From positions 1 through 48,352 of the forward strand of contig MSJI02000463.1 in assembly GCA_001931905.2 (NCBI GenBank): a DNA stretch of 48,352 bases, written 5' to 3'. A program made the position numbers and the translations under genes. The DNA comes from Cladosporium sp. IMV 00045. Its lineage: Eukaryota > Ascomycota > Dothideomycetes > Cladosporiales > Cladosporiaceae. How positions within the stretch are numbered: position 1 is the stretch's first letter; each line of letters begins with the position of its first letter. Under the pieces are notes generated by a model, which did not search any database, was not told the origin of the DNA, and saw nothing but the letters and a program-made list of their open reading frames with translations. Of this stretch, positions 30,788-41,215 are shown in pieces.

Positions 30788-33720
30788 ATGCCGCGGCAGA
30801 AGTACCGTGCGCTGGACTTACAGCAACTGACTTTGCCGTCCAGATCTACAACATCCCCATTCTACAACACAAGCGACGCTCCCGCGAGGCACGACTCTTT
30901 CTCTTCACAATCCGCCGGCGATCGCTTGCAAAAACTCTTGGACCCGGGATCCAGCCCACCTCTTGAACTACCGGACACTTGTATCTTACCTTCCACCTCG
31001 AGGCGAGCCCTTGAGCTACTCCGATTTGGATCTTCGAGTACATCAGCCTCCTCGACTTCTTCCAAGAACGAAGGTCTCTCGCTTGAGTTTTCTCCAAAGC
31101 TCCCCATTCTCTTGGACATTGACTTTCCGCCTCTAAACCGGACCTCGTCGAATTCGCAAGACTCTGTAGACGACTCTCTTGAAAGGCGCATCGTTACCTC
31201 GCCAGAGCGTCTTCAGCGTTCCAGATCACTCGAGCCGATATCGCATCCCTTCCGAGATCCCAGAACTCGGTCTTGGCGCGCTTCTCCCCTTCAGACTGTC
31301 TCTCTAGAGCGAGAAGAGATTGATCCGCAGCCTACCTGCAACTCCGATCCGGTTGAACCCACGACTCGATTTTTGGCAGAATATAAAGCCACTGCTGCGC
31401 TCAGAGGGCAGCGTCGCGTGTTTACCGAGCCTGGAGACCGTCGGGGTCGGAATGATATGGCCTCTGCCTTCCCGCAGATGTCTGGAGATGCGAGGCGGCA
31501 CTACCCATCGGGCTCCAACCGATATGAAAACCGTCCGCCTGTAAATCGTCAAACCCCTTGTAAAAATGGGCCACTTTGTAGAAAGTTCCAAGAAGGTTCG
31601 CTTTTTTGCGCTTGCCCATTATACACGTCCCCAGTAGGCTTACCATTAACAGGGACTTGCCCATTCAACCATGACTTTTCATCTTCCATGACTCCAGCAA
31701 ATGGACTCGGCACGTTAGTAATCCCGCTCTCCGCACTTCTTAAACATTCACTAAATTATCCACATCAGCACAAAGACCAAGTCTTTCAACGTCGAGTCGC
31801 CTTCTTTCACACCCAAGACACTTGCAGCGCAACCTGCAATTACACAACCAAAGAACATGGGGATATCACCAAAGGCGGCTGCGGCTGCAGCATTTACCCC
31901 TCGGGGCTCAGGTACGCCAAAGCCCGGCCGTAAAGAACGTCGGGTCGCGTCGCGAGGCTTACAGCTCGAAGGCACCGTAACACCAGCATCCACGTCGCAC
32001 TCGAAAGCACCATCGAACGAGTTCGTCCCTCAGCAAAGCTTCCAGAACACATTCCAGGAATTTGTGCCACAGAACTTCGTAACATCGCAGCAGGTGCGTG
32101 AATGTGACAGACGATCTGCATGACTTTCACTAACATTACCAGGTGGACCAACAACCGCAGTTGGGCAACCAAATAAATGCATTTGCGGACCCCTTTCTAG
32201 CCAGCCAGGCTCTCCAAAGTCTTGATGGCAGTCAGGCCACCATTAATCCGTACGCCGATCCTGCACCTGCTGTTGGTGCTCAGGCATTCTTCCAGGACAC
32301 TTCAAGCTTCAGACACCCATTGAACTACCATCTATACGCCTCACTTGGTCCTCGGCGAGAACAAATCACGCCGTACCAGCGAGCAACATCCGACTTCTTC
32401 ATCCCCGACGACCTTCGGGAAGACCTTCAGCGAAAGGCGGAAGCGACCCTACAGACGTTCCCTAACAGCACGTTACCACAAAATGTGGACAATCACTTCC
32501 ACTCTCTGGTCGCTTTGGACACAGTGAATTCGCGCACTTCCACAACATTTGGATATCCAAGCTGGATATACAAGGCTACGTCCAGCATCGACGGGAACAC
32601 ATATGCACTGCGCAGAATTGAAGGATTCCGATTGACAAGCGATCAGGCTATCAACACAAAAGTAGCTTGGAAAAAGGTCAGCAACGGCGGTGTCGTCCGC
32701 GTCCATGATGCATTTACCACACAAGCTTTTGGAGATCGCTCGCTTGTGGTCGTGCTTGACTACCACCCTCTGTCACAGACCGTGGCAGATCGATTCTTTT
32801 CTCGTGCAGCAGCCTCCAACAGGACCAACCAGATTGTTCCGGAGCACGAACTCTGGAGCTATATAGTCCAACTCGCCAATGCTCTGAAGGCCATCCACTC
32901 AAATGGCTTGGCAGCTAGAACCTTGGTCCCTTCCAAAGTTCTGATGACCTCTAAGAATCGACTTCGTCTGAGCGGTTGCTCTGTACTCGACATTGTTCAA
33001 TTCGACAACTCCGGGCCTACGGTTGAGCAACAACAGGCAGACTTACAGGATCTCGGGCGTCTGATCGTCGACATTGCAACACGCAACTCGGTTGCACACA
33101 ACAACCCTGCCAAGGCACTGGAGCTTGTCAGTCGAAGCTACACCGACAGGCTGCGAGCATGTCTGCAATGGCTCCTCTCCCCACCACAACTCGATCCTCA
33201 CAACCCATCCGACGAAGCCGTAGCTTCAAGCGCCGAGTACAACGTCAACACGCTCATCAGCAACATCTCCGACCACGTCATGTCCACCTTCGACAGCAGC
33301 CTCACCCACGACGACAACCTAACCTCGAACATGATGACCGAGCTCGAAAACGGCCGCCTCGTCCGCCTCCTCGCCAAACTCAACGCCATCCTTGAGCGTC
33401 CCGAATCCTCCCCACCAAACGCCACCAACGCCCCGGCGCACTTGAACCAGCCCTCCAACGCCTGGAGCGAAACCGGCGAGCGCTATTACCTCAAACTCTT
33501 CCGCGACTACGTCTTCCACCAGGTCGACCACGACGGCCGCCCCGTCCTCGACTTGGGACATATCCTCACATGTCTAAACAAACTCGACGCGGGCATCGAT
33601 GAGCGCATCCAGCTCGTCAGCAGGGAGGAGCAGAATATCTTCATCGTCAGCTATCGCGAACTTAAGAGGGGCGTCGAGGCGGCGTGGGGTGAGCTGAGTC
33701 GTGGGGGGAGGAGGAGGTAG
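30788..33720 (+). CDS. PAN3: PAN3, regulatory subunit of the Pan2-Pan3 poly(A) nuclease
   Basis: Recruits Pan2 to poly(A)-binding protein to start mRNA deadenylation in the cytoplasm. Four exons: 30788-31595, 31653-31713, 31769-32093, 32143-33720. Introns are 57, 55 and 49 nt (GTTCGC, GTTAGT, GTGCGT donors). Splicing the first joins CKNGPLCRKFQEG to TCPFNHD and so builds a CCCH zinc finger. Next come SFNVESPSFTPKT and QEFVPQNFV (the PAM2-like region). Then the pseudokinase (ITPYQRATSDFFIPDDLRE, SWIYKATSSIDGNTYALRRIEGF, LVVVLDYHPLSQTV), a coiled coil and the C-terminal knob (LGHILTCLNKLDAG, QNIFIVSYRELKR). From the ATG at 30788 the protein has 923 residues; from the in-frame ATG at 31457 it has 700, which fits the family better. 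The extra 223 residues are Ser/Arg rich with no domain I know. Confidence 0.9.
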
Positions 33721-34139
33721 GTAGCCTACTGGCATTTCTCCAATCCAAAGAATCCGCACAGGCAACGATGCGACGGGATCTCAGTTCTGAAGTGCTTGCT
33801 TGCTGTTCGCACGTGGGTCTCGGGCAATAGAATAAGCAGTCGAGACAGCGTGCACGCGTAAGGAAGTACCTAGCTAGCAGCAAGAAAGGGAAAATTGGGT
33901 AACGAATACGACCTGTAGGGAGGGGAGGGGAAAGGAAGGAGGTGCTTTTTTTGCTGTCTGTCTTGTCTTTTTCCTTTTCGCGCATGATATAGAGATTCTT
34001 GTTGAGAGAAACAGAGAGCAAGAAATCACACACATCTTTAAATTAATTCAGGAGTCGAGAATCTGCGTGCTATAAGTTGATTGAAGATCGTTGGGTGATA
34101 CTTCAAAATCCGCCCGAGCAGGTTTTTCCTGTGGGCGTC
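33721..34139. other. PAN3 3' flank
   Basis: About 420 bases of normal composition after the PAN3 stop, including a G-rich patch near 33919-33942. It leads into the AT-rich block. No gene seen. Confidence 0.5.
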
Positions 34140-37100
34140 GAGGGCAATTCAAGCAAGCTTAACTTCTTGGACTCTTGATACCGACCCACTCAAGATATAA
34201 AGCAGAAATGACATCGGAAGATTCTGTCACGATAAGGCCCGATTCTTTGGGGTGTCAGCCAATTCAATTGCTGAATGATTGATCTTTTTCAGAATCAGAT
34301 GACCAGCTGTTGCAAACAGCGGATCTTGCCAAGCAGTGTTTGCTCATCTTCCAAGCGTTTCTTCATCTATAGAGTATACTTCATGAGTGCTGGCTGGCTA
34401 TGCTCCTCAAAAGATGAATGCATCTGATGTGCTTTGTTCATCTGAATGATGGATTGCAAGTTAAGCGTGATTGGATCAGATCAAGTAAGAGTTTCAACAA
34501 CACTGGTCAGAAAGCAAGCCAGACAGTGAAGCAGGCCACAGATCTCACACTTCCAAGGCAAGCTTGTTAGCAATGCACAAATCATGACTTGATTTCCAGC
34601 ATGCTCAGATCAGAAGCTGAAATGAAGTTGGGATGATCTTGTCTTGCGCTGCATGCTGATGTCAGAAGCAGATGCTCTACTTGCGCGAGATTCTTTTTTG
34701 TGAAATGCATAAGTTGACGTTAATAATGAGTGCGCTTTGTCATCAACCCAGTCACAATCAAGCACCTTGGAAGTCTGGCCAGCATCCTGCCAAATGACAA
34801 TGAATGTTGAGAACTGCATTAATGCTATGTGGCAATTGATCAACCAGCCATGTTTGGCAGCTCATTGCCTGAGCTTGAAGAGCTACTCGCGCTGCAAGAT
34901 GCTGTCTTGCATATAACAATCTGTCTTCTGCTGTAATTTGAAGTTGTTACAATCATTGCTGTACGTTAACTTGACATTATTTGAGGTTAGTGATGGAGGA
35001 GCTTATGACTGTTAAGATTTCATAATTTAGTCGACTTATAGTAGCATCTCTGCTTAGACCATCAATGATGAAACTTCTACATAGATTCACATATCAATTT
35101 GACTTATGATATTCAATCATGGAAAACATAACTTACAAGAGCCATGGTATTGATGACTTCTGCTGATCTCTCTCACCTAGAGCTGTGCTTGGATACAAGG
35201 ACAACACAAACATTGATGAGTTCTATGCTGATTAGCAAAGAGTTGAGACTGCACATCTCAGCAATTGGTTGCGACGTATCAGAGCCTGAACTTTGAATAT
35301 GAAAAGTAAGTCACTATTGAGAGTGATTCAGTTGAAATGCTCCTCAGATTGTATTGCTCATTATATCTCGACTTGCTGATTTGAGCAATCTTCTAAGCAA
35401 ATTGTTTTGCAAGCTAAAGCGCATCCCTGCTGGAGTATTCTGGGGAAACCACATGCAAATCTTGCACATTTTCACTTAATCTGATGCAAATTGTGATCTC
35501 AGGTGGCTCCCGAAAGCAAGAAGAGCATTTGAGACTCTGAGTTATTGATCAGTCAATTCAATGACAATCTCTGTCTTCGTCATAAACATTAGAAGTTAAT
35601 GACTCGCTGGCTTTGCATTGATCAGATTCACTTTTGGACAGTAAGATTTTGCCACACTAAGCACTCTTCTTGTCAAACACTCAATTTCTGCATGCAAGAC
35701 AGACAAAACTTTTTCAAAAACATCAATGAGCTGATTGGATTGTACCCAGCAATGATCTAAGTTGAACCTGTTGGTCATCCTTTTAGAAACTAAATTAACT
35801 GAACATATCTGGCATTTTAAAGTTCAACAGAGTATTTCTAGCAACTGTGATCTAGCTCATATCTAAGATATGCATCTGCAATAGTGTGAGAGCAGATTTA
35901 TTCGACCATTGTCACTAAAGCTAGCTACCAAACATGGTTACATAATAAACAGGCAATTTCAAGCTGGATAAGAATTGTCACTGGCATTACTAAGAAAGAA
36001 ATTAAATGCTTTGAACATATGTGCATTTTGTAAGTCAAATCATCAACCTACTATTAAGGTATCAGACTTCTGACTGCGTTTTCATCTGGACAATGCACAT
36101 AACGTTAAGTTATGTGATATAAGCTTCTGCTTTCTGCAAGTTTTGTAGTCTAGAGACTCCTGAGTTGCAAAATGCAGAATCTCAGAAATTGCGTTGTGCT
36201 CTATTTGTCTGGGTTTTGCCTTGAAGTGGTTGATATTGTATGGGTTATAGAATGCGCTCGTCATGATAATTTTGAAGACTTTACTTACCTGCTAACTCAA
36301 TTGAGTCAAGTCACTGAGTCAAGTCACCAAATCAGTCAACTTAGATGTCGCCAAGGTTCACTTACTAGGCTATATAGTTGAATACTGACTAGTCAAACCA
36401 AAAGATCACATGAGCTCTTAATGAATGAATTGAGGTCAGAGCTAAAGCATATCACCACTGATCTGCGTGAATGAACCACATGCATTTAAAGTTAGATCTG
36501 CAGTTCTCACTGGGAAAGCTCAATATGCGACTTCCAATGTAATCTGAGTGATCAAATTCATTACAACTGAGTAAGTGTCAGACTTTCTAGATCTCTATCC
36601 TGAACTTGAGTAACTGCAGATTATCATGTTTGATCAATTTGCTAGTTGAATCATCACATCTTAAGCTATATGCATGACAAGCCAAAATCATGAGTGCATA
36701 ACTAGTGACACTAATGACTGCTTGCTTTGATGTACTCTCAATTTGATTGATATACAAACATACCAAGTTTAAGTTAACAGGGATCATAGAAAAGTGCAGA
36801 TGTGAGAGTCTTGTGTTTCTAACTCTCAGGTAGGCTAGTAAGAAAATTGTTTTTACTTCACTTCTTCAGATAGATGATCCAGTCATGAATGTTTCTTAAA
36901 CAAGACTTACAATAGTGCTTTGGGATCTGCATAGGCTATTGGGTGTAGCGCTTTTTTTCTAGTACTCCATTGTCAAAAAAATATGGATTCCATTTGTTTG
37001 ATTCAGTCAGAACATTTTTGACATCAAGCTAATTGTCAAGTTGATTCCAAAGCTGGACTTGAGTTATTTTGAAGTAAATGGTTCTATATTTGATCACACC

Positions 37101-38644
37101 TTGCGATTAAACAATGCATAAGCGCGTCAAATGGAATGCAATGTTAATTATTCTAGCAAGCAATAATGTGATTTAGTGATCTCTGGTTGTTTCAGTCAAT
37201 GAAAGACAACTAAATTGTTTAAGACACTGGATGTTTTGCTCTAATATCAGGATATTGACTCAATATCAAAAAGGATGAATTACAATTGCACATTTGTGTT
37301 ATCACAGATATTCTGTTTTATCAGCTTGTGTTTTTAGAAAACTGATTGTGCTTTAAGCTGAGCAATTTTCATATCAAAAGTATATATTGAGTTTGAAAAG
37401 GCTGATTTATTAACTCAACATCTGATGAGATTTGCACAGCCTGACTGAGTTGCAGAGACTCACTAATGCTCAAGAAATTGTGAGTTATCTTTGACTCTTC
37501 TGCTATGTCATCACTTTCTGGCTGAGAGACCATTCTCTAGCTGAAAATGTCTAATTGACTCATTCCAGATCGAGTTGACTATAAGACTTAGAGCACTGAA
37601 CTTAAGGAATAAAGTTTACTTATAGTTATTCACTATTTAATAGTTAAGTTATTAAAGCTACTAAGTCGCTTAGAATATAACGTGATAGCTCTCTCTTTCT
37701 AATACTTAGCGTAATTCTAATTACTTAACAACTTTCAAGAGAAAACTTCAAGAAACAATGCGTCAAAGTGAAAAAGAATCTCTCATGCTCAAAAATGCAT
37801 CATAAAGCTAAAAAAAAAAACAAATTGGTCATTGATGTTTTGCTCAGACTAGCTAAGCAGGTTTCATCTCGGATGTGCATTTCGAGTGACTTATGTTGTG
37901 CAAGCCTGATCCATTGGCAATCATCCAGCACTCATAGTCTCAATGACCAAAATGAGAAACTAACCTTTTATATTGAGTCAGAATGCCATCTTCAAGGCAA
38001 GTTTAAAGACTAATATGACATGTCAAGACAAATGTTCTTTAATGCTATTGGAACAAAATTCATAGTATCATCAATAAGGTGAATGGCTGTATTTCATATT
38101 GTGTTATCATGATCAGCTGTCATTAACTTATGAGTTATTGAGGCTTTAAAGCTCATTCTGGACTTCTATGGGTCACTCTATCAATGTGGAATTGACTTAA
38201 GTTAGTGCTTCAGAATTAGGTTCTGGTAACGTTATGCCAAGTTTGAATGCTAAACCATTTTTGATCAATGCAAAATAAACGTAAACTTGCTGACCCATGA
38301 TTTGTTTCCAGGCAAGAGTAAGACTGATCTTGTTTCCACCTTTGATTGTTATGCTAGTTCATGCTCTGCAAAAACTGCACGTTGTGTGAAATAATAGACA
38401 CATTGACATCACACTTGAAAGATCAGAACAATTAACACTGCTACTCAATACCTAGTAGAAGCTCATTAAATCAAGTGAAGCTTTGAATTAAATGTTCATC
38501 ATTGACATTCCAAGCAGCAAGCTTGTTTGTCTTGCCAGGTTCGATTAGGCAGTGCATCGACTCATAGATGTCATGTACTTGTGCTTTGCTTCATCTTTGT
38601 AAAGCACTGTAAACACTAAATATTGTACCATTATTTCATGCATG

Positions 38645-38694
38645 CTAGACTGGGACAGCCAGCTTAGCTGTCAGCATTCATGATCTCAGTCTAG
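38645..38694. repeat. Nested inverted repeat (cruciform-like)
   Basis: Outer arms CTAGACTG (38645-38652) and CAGTCTAG (38687-38694) match perfectly. Inside lies a second hairpin, GACAGC (38654-38659) and GCTGTC (38667-38672), with a seven-base loop. CATG occurs just outside on both sides (38641, 38701). It may be a remnant of a structured element within the AT-rich block. Confidence 0.5.
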
Positions 38695-39518
38695 ACTCTG
38701 CATGCGAGGTTTTGTAGGCCTCCCTAATTTCGAGCAACAGCACGCTTGCACTCTGTGGCAATCTGTCCACTTAGCACACAGGTTTAGCACACTCAAAATC
38801 AACATCATAAGATCAGTCTAAAAGCAAGATGGTAGAATAGCCAGGTCATATGGCACGCAAAGTCTAGGGGAAGAAGAGACATGTAAAGTCAAGTTAACAT
38901 TGAGATTGCGCAAACAGACTGGTCATTCTTTGATATTAGTAACATTAGCTGGAACAGCGCTTGCACTGTTTGTAAAAGAGAACGTCGCAAGCATGATTTC
39001 TAGAACACATGCAGCAGAACTGATGGAAATGAATGGTAAGTCAGTATTGCAAAGCTAAGCTTACATCAAACAGCAAAGTGCTAGTTCCTGGGATGTTTCA
39101 GAGCTGATCTTCTTGATCAAATTGAGAACTCAGTTGGAGCATGCAGACAAACAAGCTAATGAGTTGCAACAGTCAATATTACATTCATGTGCTGTAAAGA
39201 CAAAGCGCAATGCATCTTATTTTGATCAATGAGAACTGAAGATCACAGTCAGTTGAGCCAACTAGTGCTACGTTCATTTGTTGTCTTGATGCGTGAATAT
39301 CGCACTGATTGAATGACTTGCATTGTAGCAAAACACTCCACTTGTTCCAAAGAAAAAAAAAAAAAACCCCTCCCAGAGAGAAACATTGCATTGAATGCAA
39401 ATGAAATTAAAACAACATCGAGTCATACTGCCTCAAATCATTTGGCTCATCAGTACGCACTGTGGAATCGATCGACTGACATTCAAAGCAGCAGATCATG
39501 AAAGAGACACGATCAGTT

Positions 39519-39586
39519 CCTCTGACAGCTCCAAAATGCTATTTCAGAATTGATTGATCAACGCAACATTTTGAAGCTGTCAGAGG
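39519..39586. repeat. 20-bp inverted repeat at the edge of the AT-rich block
   Basis: Arms 39519-39538 and 39567-39586 are reverse complements at 19 of 20 positions, with a 28-base loop. The arms begin CCTCTGACAGCT. It sits where the AT-rich, CpG-poor sequence gives way to normal DNA. Confidence 0.75.
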
Positions 39587-39606
39587 CTTTGCTAAGTTAG
39601 TGAAGG

Positions 39607-39638
39607 CACCAAAGGCGGGCATATCACCAAAAGCGGGC
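39607..39638. repeat. Two direct repeats of 14 bp
   Basis: CACCAAAGGCGGGC (39607-39620) and CACCAAAAGCGGGC (39625-39638) differ by one base and are four bases apart. CpG returns here, so they mark the right border of the AT-rich block and may be sub-terminal repeats of an element. Confidence 0.5.
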
Positions 39639-39800
39639 GGATTGTGCAGCCTGGCGAGCAGCCTCTAGGAAGAGATGATCCACAACGTGCGATACGCAGC
39701 CGTGTACATGTCAGAGCAGTCTAATCAGCAAAATCTTACGCATATGGACATCAATCGATTGGCAACGGAAACAAGCAGGCTTCATTGATCCCCGAGTCAC

Positions 39801-40407
39801 CTATGTATCCAGTCTCAGTGTCAAGATGAGCAGCGTGATGTAAGCCACGACACTTAAGCAGGTCAACACCACAACGACGTTTCCACTTGTACGAAACCTC
39901 TTCCTGCTCAGACCGTCGTCACCGACCTCACTGAAGAACTGCCGGTTCCCTTGCATGCGTCTGAAAGCACTGACGGCGAGCACACCGGCGCCGTACACGG
40001 CGAAGAGTGCTCCTATTAGGGGTGTTATTGCTGTACCTATCATTGAAGGGATATTGAGTAAGCTTACCAATACTGTAGAATTCGCTCGTGAAGATCTTGA
40101 GAACGACAAGAGCGAAACTAAACTGCCCTAGCGAAGTGCGAATGTAGGCTCCTTCGAAAGTTCGCTGCGCGGCTCGGATTTCGACGAGTTCTGATGGGGT
40201 CAGAATGACTGAGCGGGCACGGTGGAGGCGAAGACGGTAGCGATTTTGAGCATGGCGAGTCTATGTTTGTTAGTGATTGATGTGTTACCAGTCTAGCATG
40301 TCTTCGATCAGATGGCCAGCTGCCTCTGGACTATGAGGGTAGATTCTACACGCACTCGCCCTCTTGGGGGCCACTGGAGCGCATACGTCTGGACTCACCT
40401 CGAACAT
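39801..40407 (-). CDS. DUF202 family membrane protein
   Basis: DUF202 proteins are small three-helix membrane proteins, related in fold to the Vtc1-type membrane domain; the function of this group is not settled. Three exons are proposed: 40407-40399 (ATG TTC GAG only), 40260-40068 and 40012-39801. Introns are 138 nt (GTGAGT, branch CTAAC, CATAG) and 55 nt (GTAAGC...AATAG). The protein has 137 residues. The family core is clear: EIRAAQRTFEGAYIRTSLGQ, then FSFALVVLKIF (helix 1), IGALFAVYGAGVLAVSAFRR (helix 2) and VVVVLTCLSVVAYITLLIL (helix 3). The N-terminus is basic (RHAQNRYRLRLHRAR) and should face the cytosol. The first tiny exon is the least certain part; other upstream starts are possible. 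The gene lies next to the AT-rich block but looks intact. Confidence 0.75.
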
Positions 40408-41215
40408 TGTAAGCCGCTACCGTGACTTCGATGGATATCTAGTCATCGCCCCCTATTGTGAGTTCCACGACAGGTTTCGTAGTCAATCAATATACCGTAG
40501 CACGGACAGGTAGGGAGTGGAAGTGGAGTCAGTCGGTCTGCTGGTACTCGTAAGCGAAGCGAGGCTGCGCAGCAGACCTCCCGATCAAGCTCTTGCCAAG
40601 CTCCCGACTATCATCTTCTCTACTGGGAGACTTCATATCAACCCACGCCACTCTCTCTCTTGCATCTGGCAATAGACGTAACAACACCCTCTGCCGCACA
40701 CCTCAGATCTGGACTCTTCGGTGGAAGGGGTTCCCGTCAGCCAGCCAGGCAAGTCCTCTAGCGCAACGAGAGGGGTGTGTGCCTGCACGCGTGGGGTAGG
40801 CCGCCCGGAGGTAGGGGTAGGTGCCGACAAGAGGTAGTGGAGGTCGGTAGCCTGCGGACAGGGCTCACCCACACACCCACCCATTCACTCCAGATCTTCT
40901 CAGCTCTGGCTCGTCACTGGACAAGCCATCTCTCTCTCCTCGTTCTGCTCTACTTTTCTTCTCGACACTGACCAGCACAGCGACATCCACCTATCTCCAA
41001 TCCGCAGATCCGAACGCCCAGCAAAACTGCCTCGCTCCCTCGGCATAGTGTCACGGCTGAAGGGCGCCTGGCCCTATCGACCACCACAGCTTTACCGTTT
41101 GCCCTCGACAACAACGGAAAGAATCAATCGTCAACTTGCTCGCCGACGGAAGTTCTACGAGAAGACGGCGTGGCTCTCCCATCCAACTTTCAGATCTCAC
41201 CTCTCAACCCATATC
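40408..41215. promoter_or_regulatory. Divergent promoter region DUF202 gene / RNase H1
   Basis: 808 bases between divergent genes. 40880-41040 is C/T-rich, as expected for the RNase H1 leader. The RNase H1 frame stays open for at least 56 codons upstream of its ATG, back to a GTG at 41048. Confidence 0.45.

Larger units (their letters stand above)
34140..39600. repeat. AT-rich, CpG-poor gene-empty block (decayed repeat DNA)
   Basis: About 5.5 kb with no frame longer than 81 codons, all without family resemblance. GC is clearly lower than the flanks: two hand-counted lines gave 28% (36001-36060) and 42% (34561-34620), against about half in genes. Over 36001-36360 I count about 6 CpG, while TpG and CpA are frequent; in 36001-36060 TpG plus CpA is 10 and TpA only 6. 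So the bias is CpG to TpG/CpA, not the CpA to TpA of classical RIP. The likely origin is a transposon or other repeat decayed by cytosine deamination. I could not recognise reverse transcriptase, integrase, transposase or terminal repeats, so the element class is unknown. A-runs occur near 37810 and 39352-39365. Confidence 0.65.

Noticed and set aside
37768..38013. 81-codon plus-strand frame in the AT-rich block
   Set aside because: Lys/Ser-rich text without domain or splice signals; frames of this length are expected in AT-rich noise. The same holds for the 60-77-codon frames nearby.
34140..39600. Classical RIP (CpA to TpA) as the cause of the AT-rich block
   Set aside because: CpA and TpG are common and TpA is not in excess in the lines I counted, so the usual RIP signature is not seen.
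40290..40393. Reading the DUF202 gene through from ATG TTC GAG without splicing (ending LIEDMLDW)
   Set aside because: It reaches a stop at once after DMLDW, and a splice from there would need a 30-nt intron with wrong phase.
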